A stretch of DNA of 64,000 bases from JAWXBA01 sp048499805 (GTDB lineage Bacteria; Gemmatimonadota; Gemmatimonadetes; Gemmatimonadales; GWC2-71-9), in the NCBI GenBank assembly GCA_048499805.1, contig JASNZF010000001.1, positions 310,001 through 374,000 of the forward strand, in the 5' to 3' direction. The first letter of the stretch is position 1; each line of letters starts with the position of its first letter. The notes beneath the pieces were generated by a model. It was not told the origin of the DNA. It ran no database searches and worked only from the letters and a program-made list of their open reading frames with translations. This document shows, in pieces, positions 16,858 to 24,161 of this stretch. A program made the position numbers and the translations under genes.

Positions 16858-17669
16858 CCCGGGCGGCGTTCCGACCGTTCGAGCGCTACGTGGCAATCGG
16901 GGACAGCTCCACGGAGGGTCTCGACGACCCTGATGGCCGCGGCCATTACCGCGGCTGGGCCGATCGGCTGGCGGAGCATCTTGCCGCGGCCCAGGGTGGG
17001 GTGGGCTACGCCAACCTCGCGATTCGGGGGCGACGCACCCGACAGGTCCTCGATGAGCAGCTCGGTCCTGCCCTGGCGCTCGACCCCGACCTGGTCACGC
17101 TCTTCACCGGCACCAACGACGTGGTCTCCCGGCAGTTCGATCCGGACCGCCTGCGGCGGGACCTGGAGGCGATCCACCAGCCACTCGCCGCCGCCGGGGC
17201 GACCCTGCTCACCTTCACCCTGCCGGACCTCTCACCGGTCATGCCCCTCGCCCGGCTGCTTCGCGGCAGGATTGCCACCCTCAACCACTGCGTGCGCGAC
17301 GTGTCCGCCGCGTCCGGGGCCATCCTGCTGGACTTTGCCGAGGTGGCCACGACTGGAGATCCGCGGCTGTGGAGCGGCGACCGATTCCACGCCAACAGCG
17401 CGGGCCACGCCCGGATCGCGGCGGCACTCGCCCGGGCCCTGGGACTCCCGGGCACCGACAATGCCTGGGCGGTTCCGCTGCCTCCCCTGCCGGCCCGGGG
17501 GATCGGTTCGAGGATCCGGGACGAGGTCCGCTGGTGGCGGGGCCACCTCGTCCCCTGGGTCGCTCGGCACCTGCGCGGGCGCTCGTCGGGCGATGGGGTG
17601 CGAGCCAAGCGGCCAACGCTGGAGTGGGTGCCGCCGGAGGGCCTGGCCCGCCTCGACCCCGGGGGCTAG
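16854..17669 (+). CDS. SGNH/GDSL-type hydrolase
   Basis: A 271-residue SGNH hydrolase without a clear signal peptide. It has block I AIGDSSTEGL (catalytic Ser near residue 18), block III GTNDV, and block V DRFHANSAGH with the catalytic Asp/His pair. Such enzymes are esterases, lipases or acyl-/acetyl-hydrolases; the substrate is unknown. The C-terminal 70 residues (after GTDNAWAVPLPPLP) form an extra basic, Trp-rich tail that could bind the membrane. The GTG start at 16854 overlaps the YjbR stop and fits the family's length; a longer frame from 16653 lies inside YjbR and is rejected. Confidence 0.82.
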   Translation: MTRAAFRPFERYVAIGDSSTEGLDDPDGRGHYRGWADRLAEHLAAAQGGVGYANLAIRGRRTRQVLDEQLGPALALDPDLVTLFTGTNDVVSRQFDPDRLRRDLEAIHQPLAAAGATLLTFTLPDLSPVMPLARLLRGRIATLNHCVRDVSAASGAILLDFAEVATTGDPRLWSGDRFHANSAGHARIAAALARALGLPGTDNAWAVPLPPLPARGIGSRIRDEVRWWRGHLVPWVARHLRGRSSGDGVRAKRPTLEWVPPEGLARLDPGG

Positions 17670-17768
17670 GACGCGGACGCCGGCGTCGCGCGGGGTGGCT
17701 GGACCGGGTATTTTGGAAGGGGGTCGGTGTGACGCCTCCCGATGCATCCCTCCCACGCAGGAGGACCC

Positions 17769-18134
17769 ATGCGTTTCCGCTACGCGATCGTCTTCGTGAC
17801 CGATCTCGACCAGTCCATCCGCTTCTACCGTGACCTGGTGGGCCTTCCGCTGCGGGAGGAATCCCGCAGTTCGGCCGAGTTCGATGTCGGCGGCACCACC
17901 TTCGCGATCCACATGGCCCACGTGGACGAACCGCAGCATCATCACCCGCCGATGCTGGCGGGATCCTGCCGCCTGGGCTTCGCCGTCGACGACCTCGAGG
18001 CGACCCATGCCCGGCTCATCGCTGCCGGCGTGCGGTGTCGCATCCCGCCCGAGACCGAGTACGACAACCGGGTCGCCCTCTATGAGGACCCGGACGGGAT
18101 GAACTTCACCCTGGCGCAGCGCCAGCCAGGGTGA
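17769..18134 (+). CDS. VOC/glyoxalase family protein
   Basis: A 121-residue single VOC unit with two beta-alpha-beta-beta-beta modules (MRFRYAIVFVTDLDQSIRFY... and GFAVDDLEATHARLIAAG...EDPDGMNFTL). Metal-ligand candidates are His in the first strand region and Glu in YEDPDG. The class covers glyoxalase I, dioxygenases and antibiotic-binding proteins; the exact role is unknown. ATG at 17769 has GCAGGAGG before it. Its TGA overlaps the GTG of the diguanylate cyclase. Confidence 0.82.
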   Translation: MRFRYAIVFVTDLDQSIRFYRDLVGLPLREESRSSAEFDVGGTTFAIHMAHVDEPQHHHPPMLAGSCRLGFAVDDLEATHARLIAAGVRCRIPPETEYDNRVALYEDPDGMNFTLAQRQPG

Positions 18135-19330
18135 CCGCCCCGGAGGTCCCCGCCTCCGGCCCGGTGCAGGCACGCGGCGCCCTGCGGGGCTGGCTTGGAT
18201 TCGGGCTGGGCCCCCTCGAGCCCGCCTTCCGGGCCGACTGCCTTCCTGCCGACCGGGCGCGCGCCGTGATCGCCGTGGTGGGGTTCGCCGTCGGTCTCGT
18301 ACTGGTCGCGATCACCGACCTGTGGCTGGCGGTGTCACCGGAGGGAACCCCGGGTCGGGTGGCGATCGTGGGCGCCTTCCTGCTGCTCTCCGGCCTGCTC
18401 TGGCTGTACATCCGGCAGGCGGCCACCGCGGCGGCGCTCGACACTGCCCTGCTCGGCTGGCAGGTCGCCGGGGTCGCGACCGTCCTCGCCTTTCGCGCCG
18501 CGGGCCTCTCGGCGGTGGATGGCACCACGATTGTCCTCCTCGCCTTCGGGGCGTATGCTGTCCTGCCCTGCCGCCTCCTGTTCCGGATCATTCCCGCCGC
18601 CCTCCTCACCATCGGCGACCTGGCCATCGAGATCCGGGTGCTGGAGATGGCGCCGCGCATCGTCGCGGGCACCGTCATGGCCCACCTCTTCGTGCACCTC
18701 GCCGGTGGGCTTTCCGCGGCGGGGTTCCTGGCGATGCGGCGCCGATTGTTCCTCGGTCGCCGGGAGGCCGCGGCGGGACGCCAGGCACTGGAACAACTGG
18801 CCAACACCGACGGATTGACGGGCGTCCTGCGTCGTCGCCGCTGGCTCGAACTGGCGGAGGCGGAGTTGCAGCGGTACCAGCGCCACCAGCGGCCCTTCGC
18901 CGTGCTGATTGCCGACCTGGATCACTTCAAGCGGGTCAATGACTCGCACGGCCACCTCGTCGGTGACGCGGTCCTGCGCGAATTTGCGGGAATGCTCCGC
19001 CAGGAAAGCCGGCCGTTCGACCTGGTGGGGCGGCTCGGTGGCGAGGAGTTCGGGATCCTGCTTCCCGAGACCGACCTGCCGGAGGCCGCCGAGGTGGCCA
19101 CCCGCATCGTGGAGTCGTGCCGGGAGCTGGTGGTGCGGGAGGCGGGCGTGGAGATCCGGCTGACCTGCAGCGTTGGCGCGACCACCGTCGGCTCGGCGGA
19201 CCTCGCGGTGGAGGCGCTGCTGGCCCGGGCCGATGGGGCGATGTACGCGGCCAAGGTCGGAGGGCGCAATCGCGTGGAACTGGCCCTGCCCGGCGAACCC
19301 CCTGGACCGGAACTCGTCCCGCACCCCTGA
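18131..19330 (+). CDS. Membrane diguanylate cyclase (GGDEF)
   Basis: A 399-residue protein. Residues about 40-200 contain six predicted transmembrane helices with no known sensor motif. Residues about 225-385 form a complete GGDEF domain with substrate-binding DLDHFKRVNDSHGHLVGD and the active-site GGEEF at 303-307. It makes the second messenger c-di-GMP from two GTP. The product-inhibition I-site RxxD is intact (Arg294-Asp297, five residues before GGEEF). GTG at 18131 overlaps the VOC stop. It is the only c-di-GMP enzyme seen in the window. Confidence 0.92.
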   Translation: MTAPEVPASGPVQARGALRGWLGFGLGPLEPAFRADCLPADRARAVIAVVGFAVGLVLVAITDLWLAVSPEGTPGRVAIVGAFLLLSGLLWLYIRQAATAAALDTALLGWQVAGVATVLAFRAAGLSAVDGTTIVLLAFGAYAVLPCRLLFRIIPAALLTIGDLAIEIRVLEMAPRIVAGTVMAHLFVHLAGGLSAAGFLAMRRRLFLGRREAAAGRQALEQLANTDGLTGVLRRRRWLELAEAELQRYQRHQRPFAVLIADLDHFKRVNDSHGHLVGDAVLREFAGMLRQESRPFDLVGRLGGEEFGILLPETDLPEAAEVATRIVESCRELVVREAGVEIRLTCSVGATTVGSADLAVEALLARADGAMYAAKVGGRNRVELALPGEPPGPELVPHP

Positions 19331-19408
19331 CCGAAGGGAACCGTTTACAACCGGCAGCGATGGCCGTCTTGGCACCGGGACCGCACCAACCCAAGCCCCG
19401 GGAAAGAC

Positions 19409-20575
19409 ATGACCGTCGCATTGCGGTACCTCGCCTCGACCATGGTCGCCATCGCGCTGTCGGGTTGCGCTGCCGAATCCACGGCACCGGAGTCCGGGGC
19501 ATTGGCGGAGATCTGGTCCCCGTTCCTCACGCTCCCGTCCACCCCGTTGAATTACGCGGCGCCCGCGCTCCCCGCCCATCTCCTGGCCCCGGCGATTCAG
19601 GCCCAGCGAAACACCCCGGCCAACAATCCCGTCACCGACTGGGGTGCCACCCTCGGCCGGGTGCTGTTCTATGACACCCGGCTCTCCCTGAACACCACCA
19701 GGTCCTGCGCCTCCTGCCACCACCAGTCGCACGGGTTCTCCGATCCCGCCCGGCTGAGTGCGGGCTTCAATGGCGGGACCACCGCGCGGCACTCGATGGG
19801 ACTCGTCAATGCTGCCTACTATCCCAGCGGCCGGTTCTTCTGGGACGAGCGGGCCGCCACCCTGGAAGAGCAGGTCCTGATCCCGATCCAGGATCCGGTG
19901 GAACTCGGGATGACCCTGTCCGGAACGGTGGAGCGCCTCTCCCAGGTGGACTACTACCCGGTGCTCTTCGAGCTGGCGTTCGGTACCCCGGCGGTCACCA
20001 GTGACCGGATTGCCCGCGCGCTGGCGCAATTCGTCCGGTCCATCGTGTCGTATCAGACCAGGTTCGATGCCGGCCGGTCGGCGCTTGCGGGCCAGGTCAA
20101 CCTCGGGCAGGCGGTCTTCCCCAACTACACCGCGCAGGAGCAACTCGGCAAGGCGCTCTTCTTCGACCCGGCCCGGGGCAACTGTGCGGCCTGTCATGGC
20201 ACCGAGACCTTCACCGCCCCCCGGGCCACCAACAACGGGCTCGATCTGGTGCCTCCCGATCCTGGCGTGGCCGGCACGACCGGGACCCCCGCCGATGCCG
20301 GGAAGTTCAAGGTGCCCTCGCTCCGCAACGTGGCGCTTCGCGCCCCGTTCATGCACGATGGCCGCTTCAGCACCCTCGACCAGGTGATCGGGCACTACAG
20401 CAACGGCGTGCGGGCCACCGCCAACCTGGCCCCCGAGCTGCGCCGGCCCGATGGCACCCCGCGGCAGGCCAACTTCACTCCCCAGGAACGCGATGCCCTG
20501 CGGGCGTTCCTCGAGACCCTCACCGACCCGGTCCTGAGCGCCGACCCCCGCTGGTCGAACCCGTTCCGGCAGTAG
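19409..20575 (+). CDS. Di-haem cytochrome c peroxidase-like lipoprotein
   Basis: A 388-residue protein of the CcpA/MauG superfamily. The signal peptide ends in the lipobox IALSGC, so it is anchored in the periplasm. Haem-binding motifs are CASCH (100-104) and CAACH (259-263). The domains contain the usual blocks GRVLFYDTRLS, FWDERAATLEEQ and LRNVALRAPFMHDGRFSTLDQVI. Canonical members reduce H2O2 to water with electrons from cytochrome c. The linker region that holds the methionine ligand in MauG-type and peroxidase-type enzymes cannot be assigned by eye. It stands alone. Confidence 0.88.
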   Translation: MTVALRYLASTMVAIALSGCAAESTAPESGALAEIWSPFLTLPSTPLNYAAPALPAHLLAPAIQAQRNTPANNPVTDWGATLGRVLFYDTRLSLNTTRSCASCHHQSHGFSDPARLSAGFNGGTTARHSMGLVNAAYYPSGRFFWDERAATLEEQVLIPIQDPVELGMTLSGTVERLSQVDYYPVLFELAFGTPAVTSDRIARALAQFVRSIVSYQTRFDAGRSALAGQVNLGQAVFPNYTAQEQLGKALFFDPARGNCAACHGTETFTAPRATNNGLDLVPPDPGVAGTTGTPADAGKFKVPSLRNVALRAPFMHDGRFSTLDQVIGHYSNGVRATANLAPELRRPDGTPRQANFTPQERDALRAFLETLTDPVLSADPRWSNPFRQ

Positions 20576-20671
20576 CCGACGGGCCCGGTGTCGTGGGTGC
20601 CAGTTGTGTCGCGGCGTGGGCGGAGGCATCGTAAGGCGTTCCCGACCCCCCGCCACCCCCAGGAGGGCCCC

Positions 20672-21154
20672 ATGGCCACCCGGAAGAAATCGGCCGCTGC
20701 CCGTGCCAAGTCGACCCCCAAACGTGCCTCCGCCCAGAACAAGACCCGCGAGACGAAGCTGAGTGTCGCGAAGTTCCTGGCCGCGCAGAAGGACCCGCAG
20801 CGGCTGGCCGACTGCCAGGTCCTGCTCGACATGATGCGCAAGGTGACCGGAGTCGAGCCGAAGATGTGGGGCGCGAGCATCGTCGGGTTCGGGTCCTATC
20901 ACTACCGGTACGAGAGTGGCCGCGAGGGCGACATGCTCCGCACCGGCTTCTCGCCGCGCAAGGAGGCGCTGACCCTGTACATCATGGGGGGCTTCCCCCG
21001 TCACGACGCCCTCATGGCACGACTCGGCACGTACAAGACCGGCAAGTCCTGCCTCTACATCAAGCGGCTCGCAGATGTGGACCTCGCCGTGCTCGAGGAC
21101 CTCGTTCGCGCGTCGTGGCGGTACATGGCCACTCGGTACCCGGACCCGGGGTGA
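20672..21154 (+). CDS. DUF1801 domain protein
   Basis: A 160-residue protein. The first 30 residues are Lys/Ala/Arg-rich and disordered, like a histone-type tail. The rest is a DUF1801 domain (YdhG/YjhX-like fold) with the family sequences LLDMMRKVTGVEPKMWGASIVGFGSYHYRY and GKSCLYIKRLADVDLAVLEDLV. The function is unknown. ATG at 20672 follows AGGAGGG by 4 bp. It lies between unrelated genes, with its own 96-bp upstream region. Confidence 0.82.
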   Translation: MATRKKSAAARAKSTPKRASAQNKTRETKLSVAKFLAAQKDPQRLADCQVLLDMMRKVTGVEPKMWGASIVGFGSYHYRYESGREGDMLRTGFSPRKEALTLYIMGGFPRHDALMARLGTYKTGKSCLYIKRLADVDLAVLEDLVRASWRYMATRYPDPG

Positions 21155-21329
21155 GGGCTCTCCGCCGGGGCCAAAGGGTTCGGGCGGAAAGGGCGAATGG
21201 AATGGTGGGCCGACGATGGATCGGGCTGGCCGGCGGGGCCCCCATGAATCCGCCGTCCACCGAATCCGTAGGGAAAGGAACCCCTGCCCAGTAGCCCCAC
21301 CCCTTCCGACTCGCACCTGGAGCCTTACC

Positions 21330-22100
21330 ATGTCTTCCGATCCCCTCCTCGGCCGCTTTGCCTGGCATGAACTCCGGACCACCGATCGCGCGGTGGCTGA
21401 GGGCTTCTACCCCCGGCTCCTCCCCTGGTCCACCGCGCCCTGGGAGGATCCCTCCTACCAGCTCTGGATGAGTGGGGATGCCCCCGTGGGTGGGCTCATG
21501 CAGCTGACCGACGAGATGGTCCAGGCCGGGCTCCCACCGGCCTGGGTGACGTTCATGGCCACCCCGGATTGCGACGCCTCTGCCGCCAAGGTGACCGCGC
21601 TCGGCGGACAGGTCTACCAGGCGCCCTGGGACATCCCGAACATCGGGCGGATTGCCATGGTGGCGGACCCGCAGGGAGCGGAGTTCGGTCTCTACACCCC
21701 GCTGGAGGTCGATCCGGGGCTCGATGCCGCTCCAGTACCCGGCCAGTTCTCCTGGCACGAGCTCAACACCACCGACCCTGCCGCGGCACTGGCGTTCTAT
21801 CCGGCGCTGTTGGGATGGGACGTGATGGGGGACTTCGACATGGGCCCGATGGGCACCTATCACCTGCTGGGATATGGCGGGGTCCAGCGGATCGGCATCA
21901 CCCCGAAGCCCGAGGGTGTGCCGGCCCCGCTCTGGCTTCCCTACGCGATGGTGCCCGACGCCGATGCGGCCTTCGCGACCGCCACCGCGCACGGCGCCAC
22001 GACGCTGGTTCCCCCGATGGAGGTGCCGGGTGGCGATCGCATCAGCGTGATGCTGGACCCGCTGGGAGTGATGTTTGCGGTGCACGCGCTGAAGGAGTGA
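21330..22100 (+). CDS. Two-domain VOC family protein
   Basis: A 256-residue protein with two tandem VOC domains, at about 8-120 (FAWHELRTTDRAVAEGFY) and 133-253 (FSWHELNTTDPAAALAFY). Each begins with the W-H-E-L pattern typical of the CFP-30B/YdeA-like hydroxylase group of VOC proteins. The role is unknown. ATG at 21330 was chosen from domain boundaries. The stop codon at 22098-22100 is itself part of the first unit of a 7-bp repeat array that continues downstream. Confidence 0.82.
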   Translation: MSSDPLLGRFAWHELRTTDRAVAEGFYPRLLPWSTAPWEDPSYQLWMSGDAPVGGLMQLTDEMVQAGLPPAWVTFMATPDCDASAAKVTALGGQVYQAPWDIPNIGRIAMVADPQGAEFGLYTPLEVDPGLDAAPVPGQFSWHELNTTDPAAALAFYPALLGWDVMGDFDMGPMGTYHLLGYGGVQRIGITPKPEGVPAPLWLPYAMVPDADAAFATATAHGATTLVPPMEVPGGDRISVMLDPLGVMFAVHALKE

Positions 22101-22157
22101 GAAGCGAGAAGGGAGAAGGGAGAAGCGGGAAGGGGAAGGGGAAGGGGCAAGCAGAAG
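22097..22157. repeat. Heptad array, purine type (array a)
   Basis: Degenerate 7-bp units GTGAGAA, GCGAGAA, GGGAGAA, GGGAGAA, GCGGGAA and so on, in register from 22097. The first unit contains the VOC gene's TGA. It can pair imperfectly with array b across a gap of about 40 bp. Confidence 0.85.
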
Positions 22158-22196
22158 GTAGCCGGTGCTCGTCCAGTCTCCTGCGTCCCTCCCTCC

Positions 22197-22287
22197 CCCC
22201 TCTCCCTCCACCCTCTCCCTCTCACCTCTCACCTCTTACCTCTTACCTCTCACCCCTCACTTCCTGCTTCTCCCTTCTCCCTCCCCA
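22197..22287. repeat. Heptad array, pyrimidine type (array b)
   Basis: Thirteen 7-bp units in strict register: CCCTCCA, CCCTCTC, CCTCTCA (twice), CCTCTTA (twice), CCTCTCA, CCCCTCA, CTTCCTG, CTTCTCC (twice), CTCCCCA. The 3' end of tag runs into it and takes its stop codon and last residues from it. Confidence 0.85.
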
Positions 22288-22813
22288 GCCAAGCCGGCCC
22301 CTGCCGCAGCACCCGCTCATACACCGGGCATTCCTGGTGGTGCGCTCCTGGCAGTATGCCAATGCTCATCAGGAACTCGCCGACGATCTCTCCCCCGGTG
22401 AACCGGAAGGTCTGCTTGAACAGCGCCACCCAGCCCGGCTTGTCGCGGGGGTGATGCGCCATGAGCCAGCCATGGAACCCCCCGTGGTTCTTGCCCATTC
22501 CCACGATCACCGCCGCGTTGTGGATCGCGGCCTCGATCTTGAGGCGGTTCCGGATGATCCCGGCATCGGCCATCAGGCGCGCCCGCTGGCGCGACCCGTA
22601 GCGCGCCACCACCCGCGGGTCGAAGCCGTCGTACGCCCGGCGGAACGCCTCCCGCTTCTTGAGGATCGTCAGCCAGGACAGCCCCGCCTGGTTGATCTCC
22701 AGTACCAGGCGCTCGAAGAGCTCGGCGTCCCCGCTGAGCGGGAACCCGTACTCATGGTCATGGTACGGGCCATGCCACTCGTGCCCCGGGGCGATGTCGC
22801 AGTAGCTCGGCAT
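22250..22813 (-). CDS. tag: DNA-3-methyladenine glycosylase I
   Basis: A 187-residue Tag enzyme that cuts 3-methyladenine from alkylated DNA to start base-excision repair. It keeps the family blocks YHDHEYGFPL, FERLVLEINQAGLSW, ILKKREAFRRAY and the zinc-site HHQECPVY near the end. The fourth zinc ligand is the N-terminal Cys5. The last residues (GREKGEAGSEG) are encoded by the heptad array and are not part of the fold. It is transcribed downstream of the ImuB-like gene, 8 bp away, so both probably belong to one DNA-damage transcript. Confidence 0.9.
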   Translation of the reverse strand: MPSYCDIAPGHEWHGPYHDHEYGFPLSGDAELFERLVLEINQAGLSWLTILKKREAFRRAYDGFDPRVVARYGSRQRARLMADAGIIRNRLKIEAAIHNAAVIVGMGKNHGGFHGWLMAHHPRDKPGWVALFKQTFRFTGGEIVGEFLMSIGILPGAHHQECPVYERVLRQGPAWLGREKGEAGSEG

Positions 22814-22815
22814 GC

Positions 22816-22850
22816 TGGAAGCTAGAAGGGAGGAGTGAGAAGGGAGAAGC
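22816..22850. repeat. Heptad array (array c)
   Basis: Five 7-bp units in exact register (TGGAAGC, TAGAAGG, GAGGAGT, GAGAAGG, GAGAAGC) lying between tag and the ImuB-like gene. They include the latter's stop codon and last codons. Confidence 0.8.
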
Positions 22851-24051
22851 CGGCTGTCCCTCTGGACCGCTGGCGGGGTGCTGTCGCCCGCGCCTGGTCA
22901 TGCTGCTCGCTGCTCCCTTCTCGCTGCTCCCTTTGGATGGCATCCACGGCCCGCTGCACCACCACCTCCCGGGTCGGGGGTGGCTGCCACAGGTCGAGCT
23001 GCAGGTTGGCCTCGATGAGGTGGTCCACCGTCACGGTGACCGTGCGCACGGCCACCCGCCGGGCCAGCGCCCGGTCCAGCAGCTGGCGCGCCGCGCTCCA
23101 CAGCTCCAGGTCGAGGGTGGATTCGGGCAGTGTCGTGGCGTGGCTGGCCGTCGTGTGGTCGGCATGCTCCACCGCCACGGCAATTCGCCGGGCGGCCAGG
23201 GTGCGCCGGCGGAGGCGACTGCCGAGCTGCTCGGCCAGGCGCCGCAGCAGCGGATGCAGGACCGCCCGGTCATTGGTGTCGGTGGCCAGGGTGTGGTTGG
23301 CGCGGAACTCGGCCCGGACCTCGGGCGGGAGCACGGGACGAGGATCCACGCCACGCGCCTGTTGCCGAAGCAGGACCCCGCGTCGGCCGAACACGGCGCA
23401 GAGGTCGGCCTCGCGGATCACGGCCACCTCCCCCACCCGACAGAGGTGGTACTCGTCGAGCCGGGTCCGGATGTCGGTCGGGAGGTCGGGCAGGACTTCG
23501 AGCACCTGTGGCGCCAGGAACCTCGCCTCCTCACCCCGCCGGACCTCGATGAGCGGCGACGGCGCCGCCAGCCGACCGACCCGGGTGGCCGCCTCGCTCA
23601 CCAGCTTGTTCACCGCCACCCCGACCGTCAGGGGGAGCCGCATGCGGGTCCTGGCCTCGCGCGTGATCCGGGCGGCCACGTCCACCGCCGGGCCAAAGAG
23701 CCGGGTGGTGCCGGTCAGGTCCAGGAAGGCGTGGCCATAGCCGTGCGGCTCAATGACCGGGGCGTAGACCCGGAGGACCTCGTGCAGGGCGCGCGAGGCG
23801 CGCGAGTACAGCCGGGGATTGGGAGGCAGCAACAGCAGGTCGGGGCATCGCTTGCGGGCCAGTCGCACGGCCATGCCTCGCTCGAGGCCGGCTGCGCGGG
23901 CCTCCGGGGAGAGGGCCAGAATCGTGGCCCGGTCTGCACCCGGTGCGGCGACCGCCACCGGGCGGCCGCGCAGTGCCGGCGCCACCAGTGCCTCGACGGT
24001 GGTGCAGAAGGCCGGGGGGTCGATGTAGAGGATGGATCGGGTCATATCCAT
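22822..24051 (-). CDS. ImuB-like, catalytically inactive Y-family polymerase
   Basis: A 409-residue protein with the DinB/ImuB fold: ILYIDPPAF at the start, a palm/fingers region, an HhH-like stretch and a little-finger domain. The first metal Asp (11) is present, but the catalytic Asp-Glu of SLDEAYLD is replaced (GYGHAFLD, Gly106-His107), so polymerase activity should be lost. ImuB proteins share this feature and act as adaptors for the mutagenic polymerase DnaE2. QLDLW at 351-355 fits a beta-clamp-binding motif. The tail after about 375 is encoded partly by heptad repeats. No imuA or dnaE2 is adjacent. A CTTC-N7-GTTC box lies 2 bp before the ATG at 24051; ATG 24045 is an alternative start. 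Confidence 0.8.
   Translation of the reverse strand: MDMTRSILYIDPPAFCTTVEALVAPALRGRPVAVAAPGADRATILALSPEARAAGLERGMAVRLARKRCPDLLLLPPNPRLYSRASRALHEVLRVYAPVIEPHGYGHAFLDLTGTTRLFGPAVDVAARITREARTRMRLPLTVGVAVNKLVSEAATRVGRLAAPSPLIEVRRGEEARFLAPQVLEVLPDLPTDIRTRLDEYHLCRVGEVAVIREADLCAVFGRRGVLLRQQARGVDPRPVLPPEVRAEFRANHTLATDTNDRAVLHPLLRRLAEQLGSRLRRRTLAARRIAVAVEHADHTTASHATTLPESTLDLELWSAARQLLDRALARRVAVRTVTVTVDHLIEANLQLDLWQPPPTREVVVQRAVDAIQREQREGSSEQHDQARATAPRQRSRGTAGFSLLTPPF
22902..22934. repeat. Heptad array inside the 3' end of the ImuB-like gene (array d)
   Basis: Units GCTGCTC, GCTGCTC, CCTTCTC, GCTGCTC and CCTTTGG in register. Translated on the minus strand they give the Gln/Glu/Ser-rich tail of the polymerase-like protein. 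Confidence 0.7.
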
Positions 24052-24053
24052 GA

Positions 24054-24070
24054 CTTCGGTGTTTGTTCGG
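24054..24070 (-). promoter_or_regulatory. Candidate SOS/LexA-type box before the ImuB-like gene
   Basis: The 17-bp sequence CTTCGGTGTTTGTTCGG has the form CTTC-N7-GTTC. It lies between the promoter and the ATG at 24051, covering the predicted transcription start. The same sequence with one change occurs at 28455-28471. Confidence 0.6.
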
Positions 24071-24073
24071 TAA

Positions 24074-24101
24074 AATATACCGGGTTCAGGGCCAGCGACA
24101 A
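24074..24101 (-). promoter_or_regulatory. Promoter of the ImuB-like gene
   Basis: On the minus strand: TTGTCG (24101-24096), 16 bp, TATATT (24079-24074). The transcript would begin about 15-20 bases before the ATG, inside the candidate operator. No Shine-Dalgarno sequence is visible. Confidence 0.55.
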
Positions 24102-24142
24102 CCCAGACGGTTCGAACTGAAACGAAAGTGGGAGTGTCAGCG

Positions 24143-24161
24143 TATATCCATTGTGGATATA
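24143..24161. promoter_or_regulatory. 19-bp palindrome at the start of the ABC permease gene, candidate PadR operator
   Basis: Perfect arms TATATCCA and TGGATATA flank TTG. The GTG start at 24153 lies inside, and TATATC could itself be the -10 element of a leaderless transcript. A PadR repressor encoded in the same operon (26881) is the obvious candidate ligand. Confidence 0.55.

Noticed and set aside
22822..24051. Active DNA polymerase IV (dinB)
   Set aside because: The catalytic Asp-Glu of SLDEAYLD is replaced by Gly-His, so an active polymerase is unlikely.
24063..24152. TTG start giving 30 extra residues on the ABC permease
   Set aside because: The added residues (FGKIYRVQGQRQPRRF...) look non-coding and overlap the promoter and operator of the divergent ImuB-like gene.
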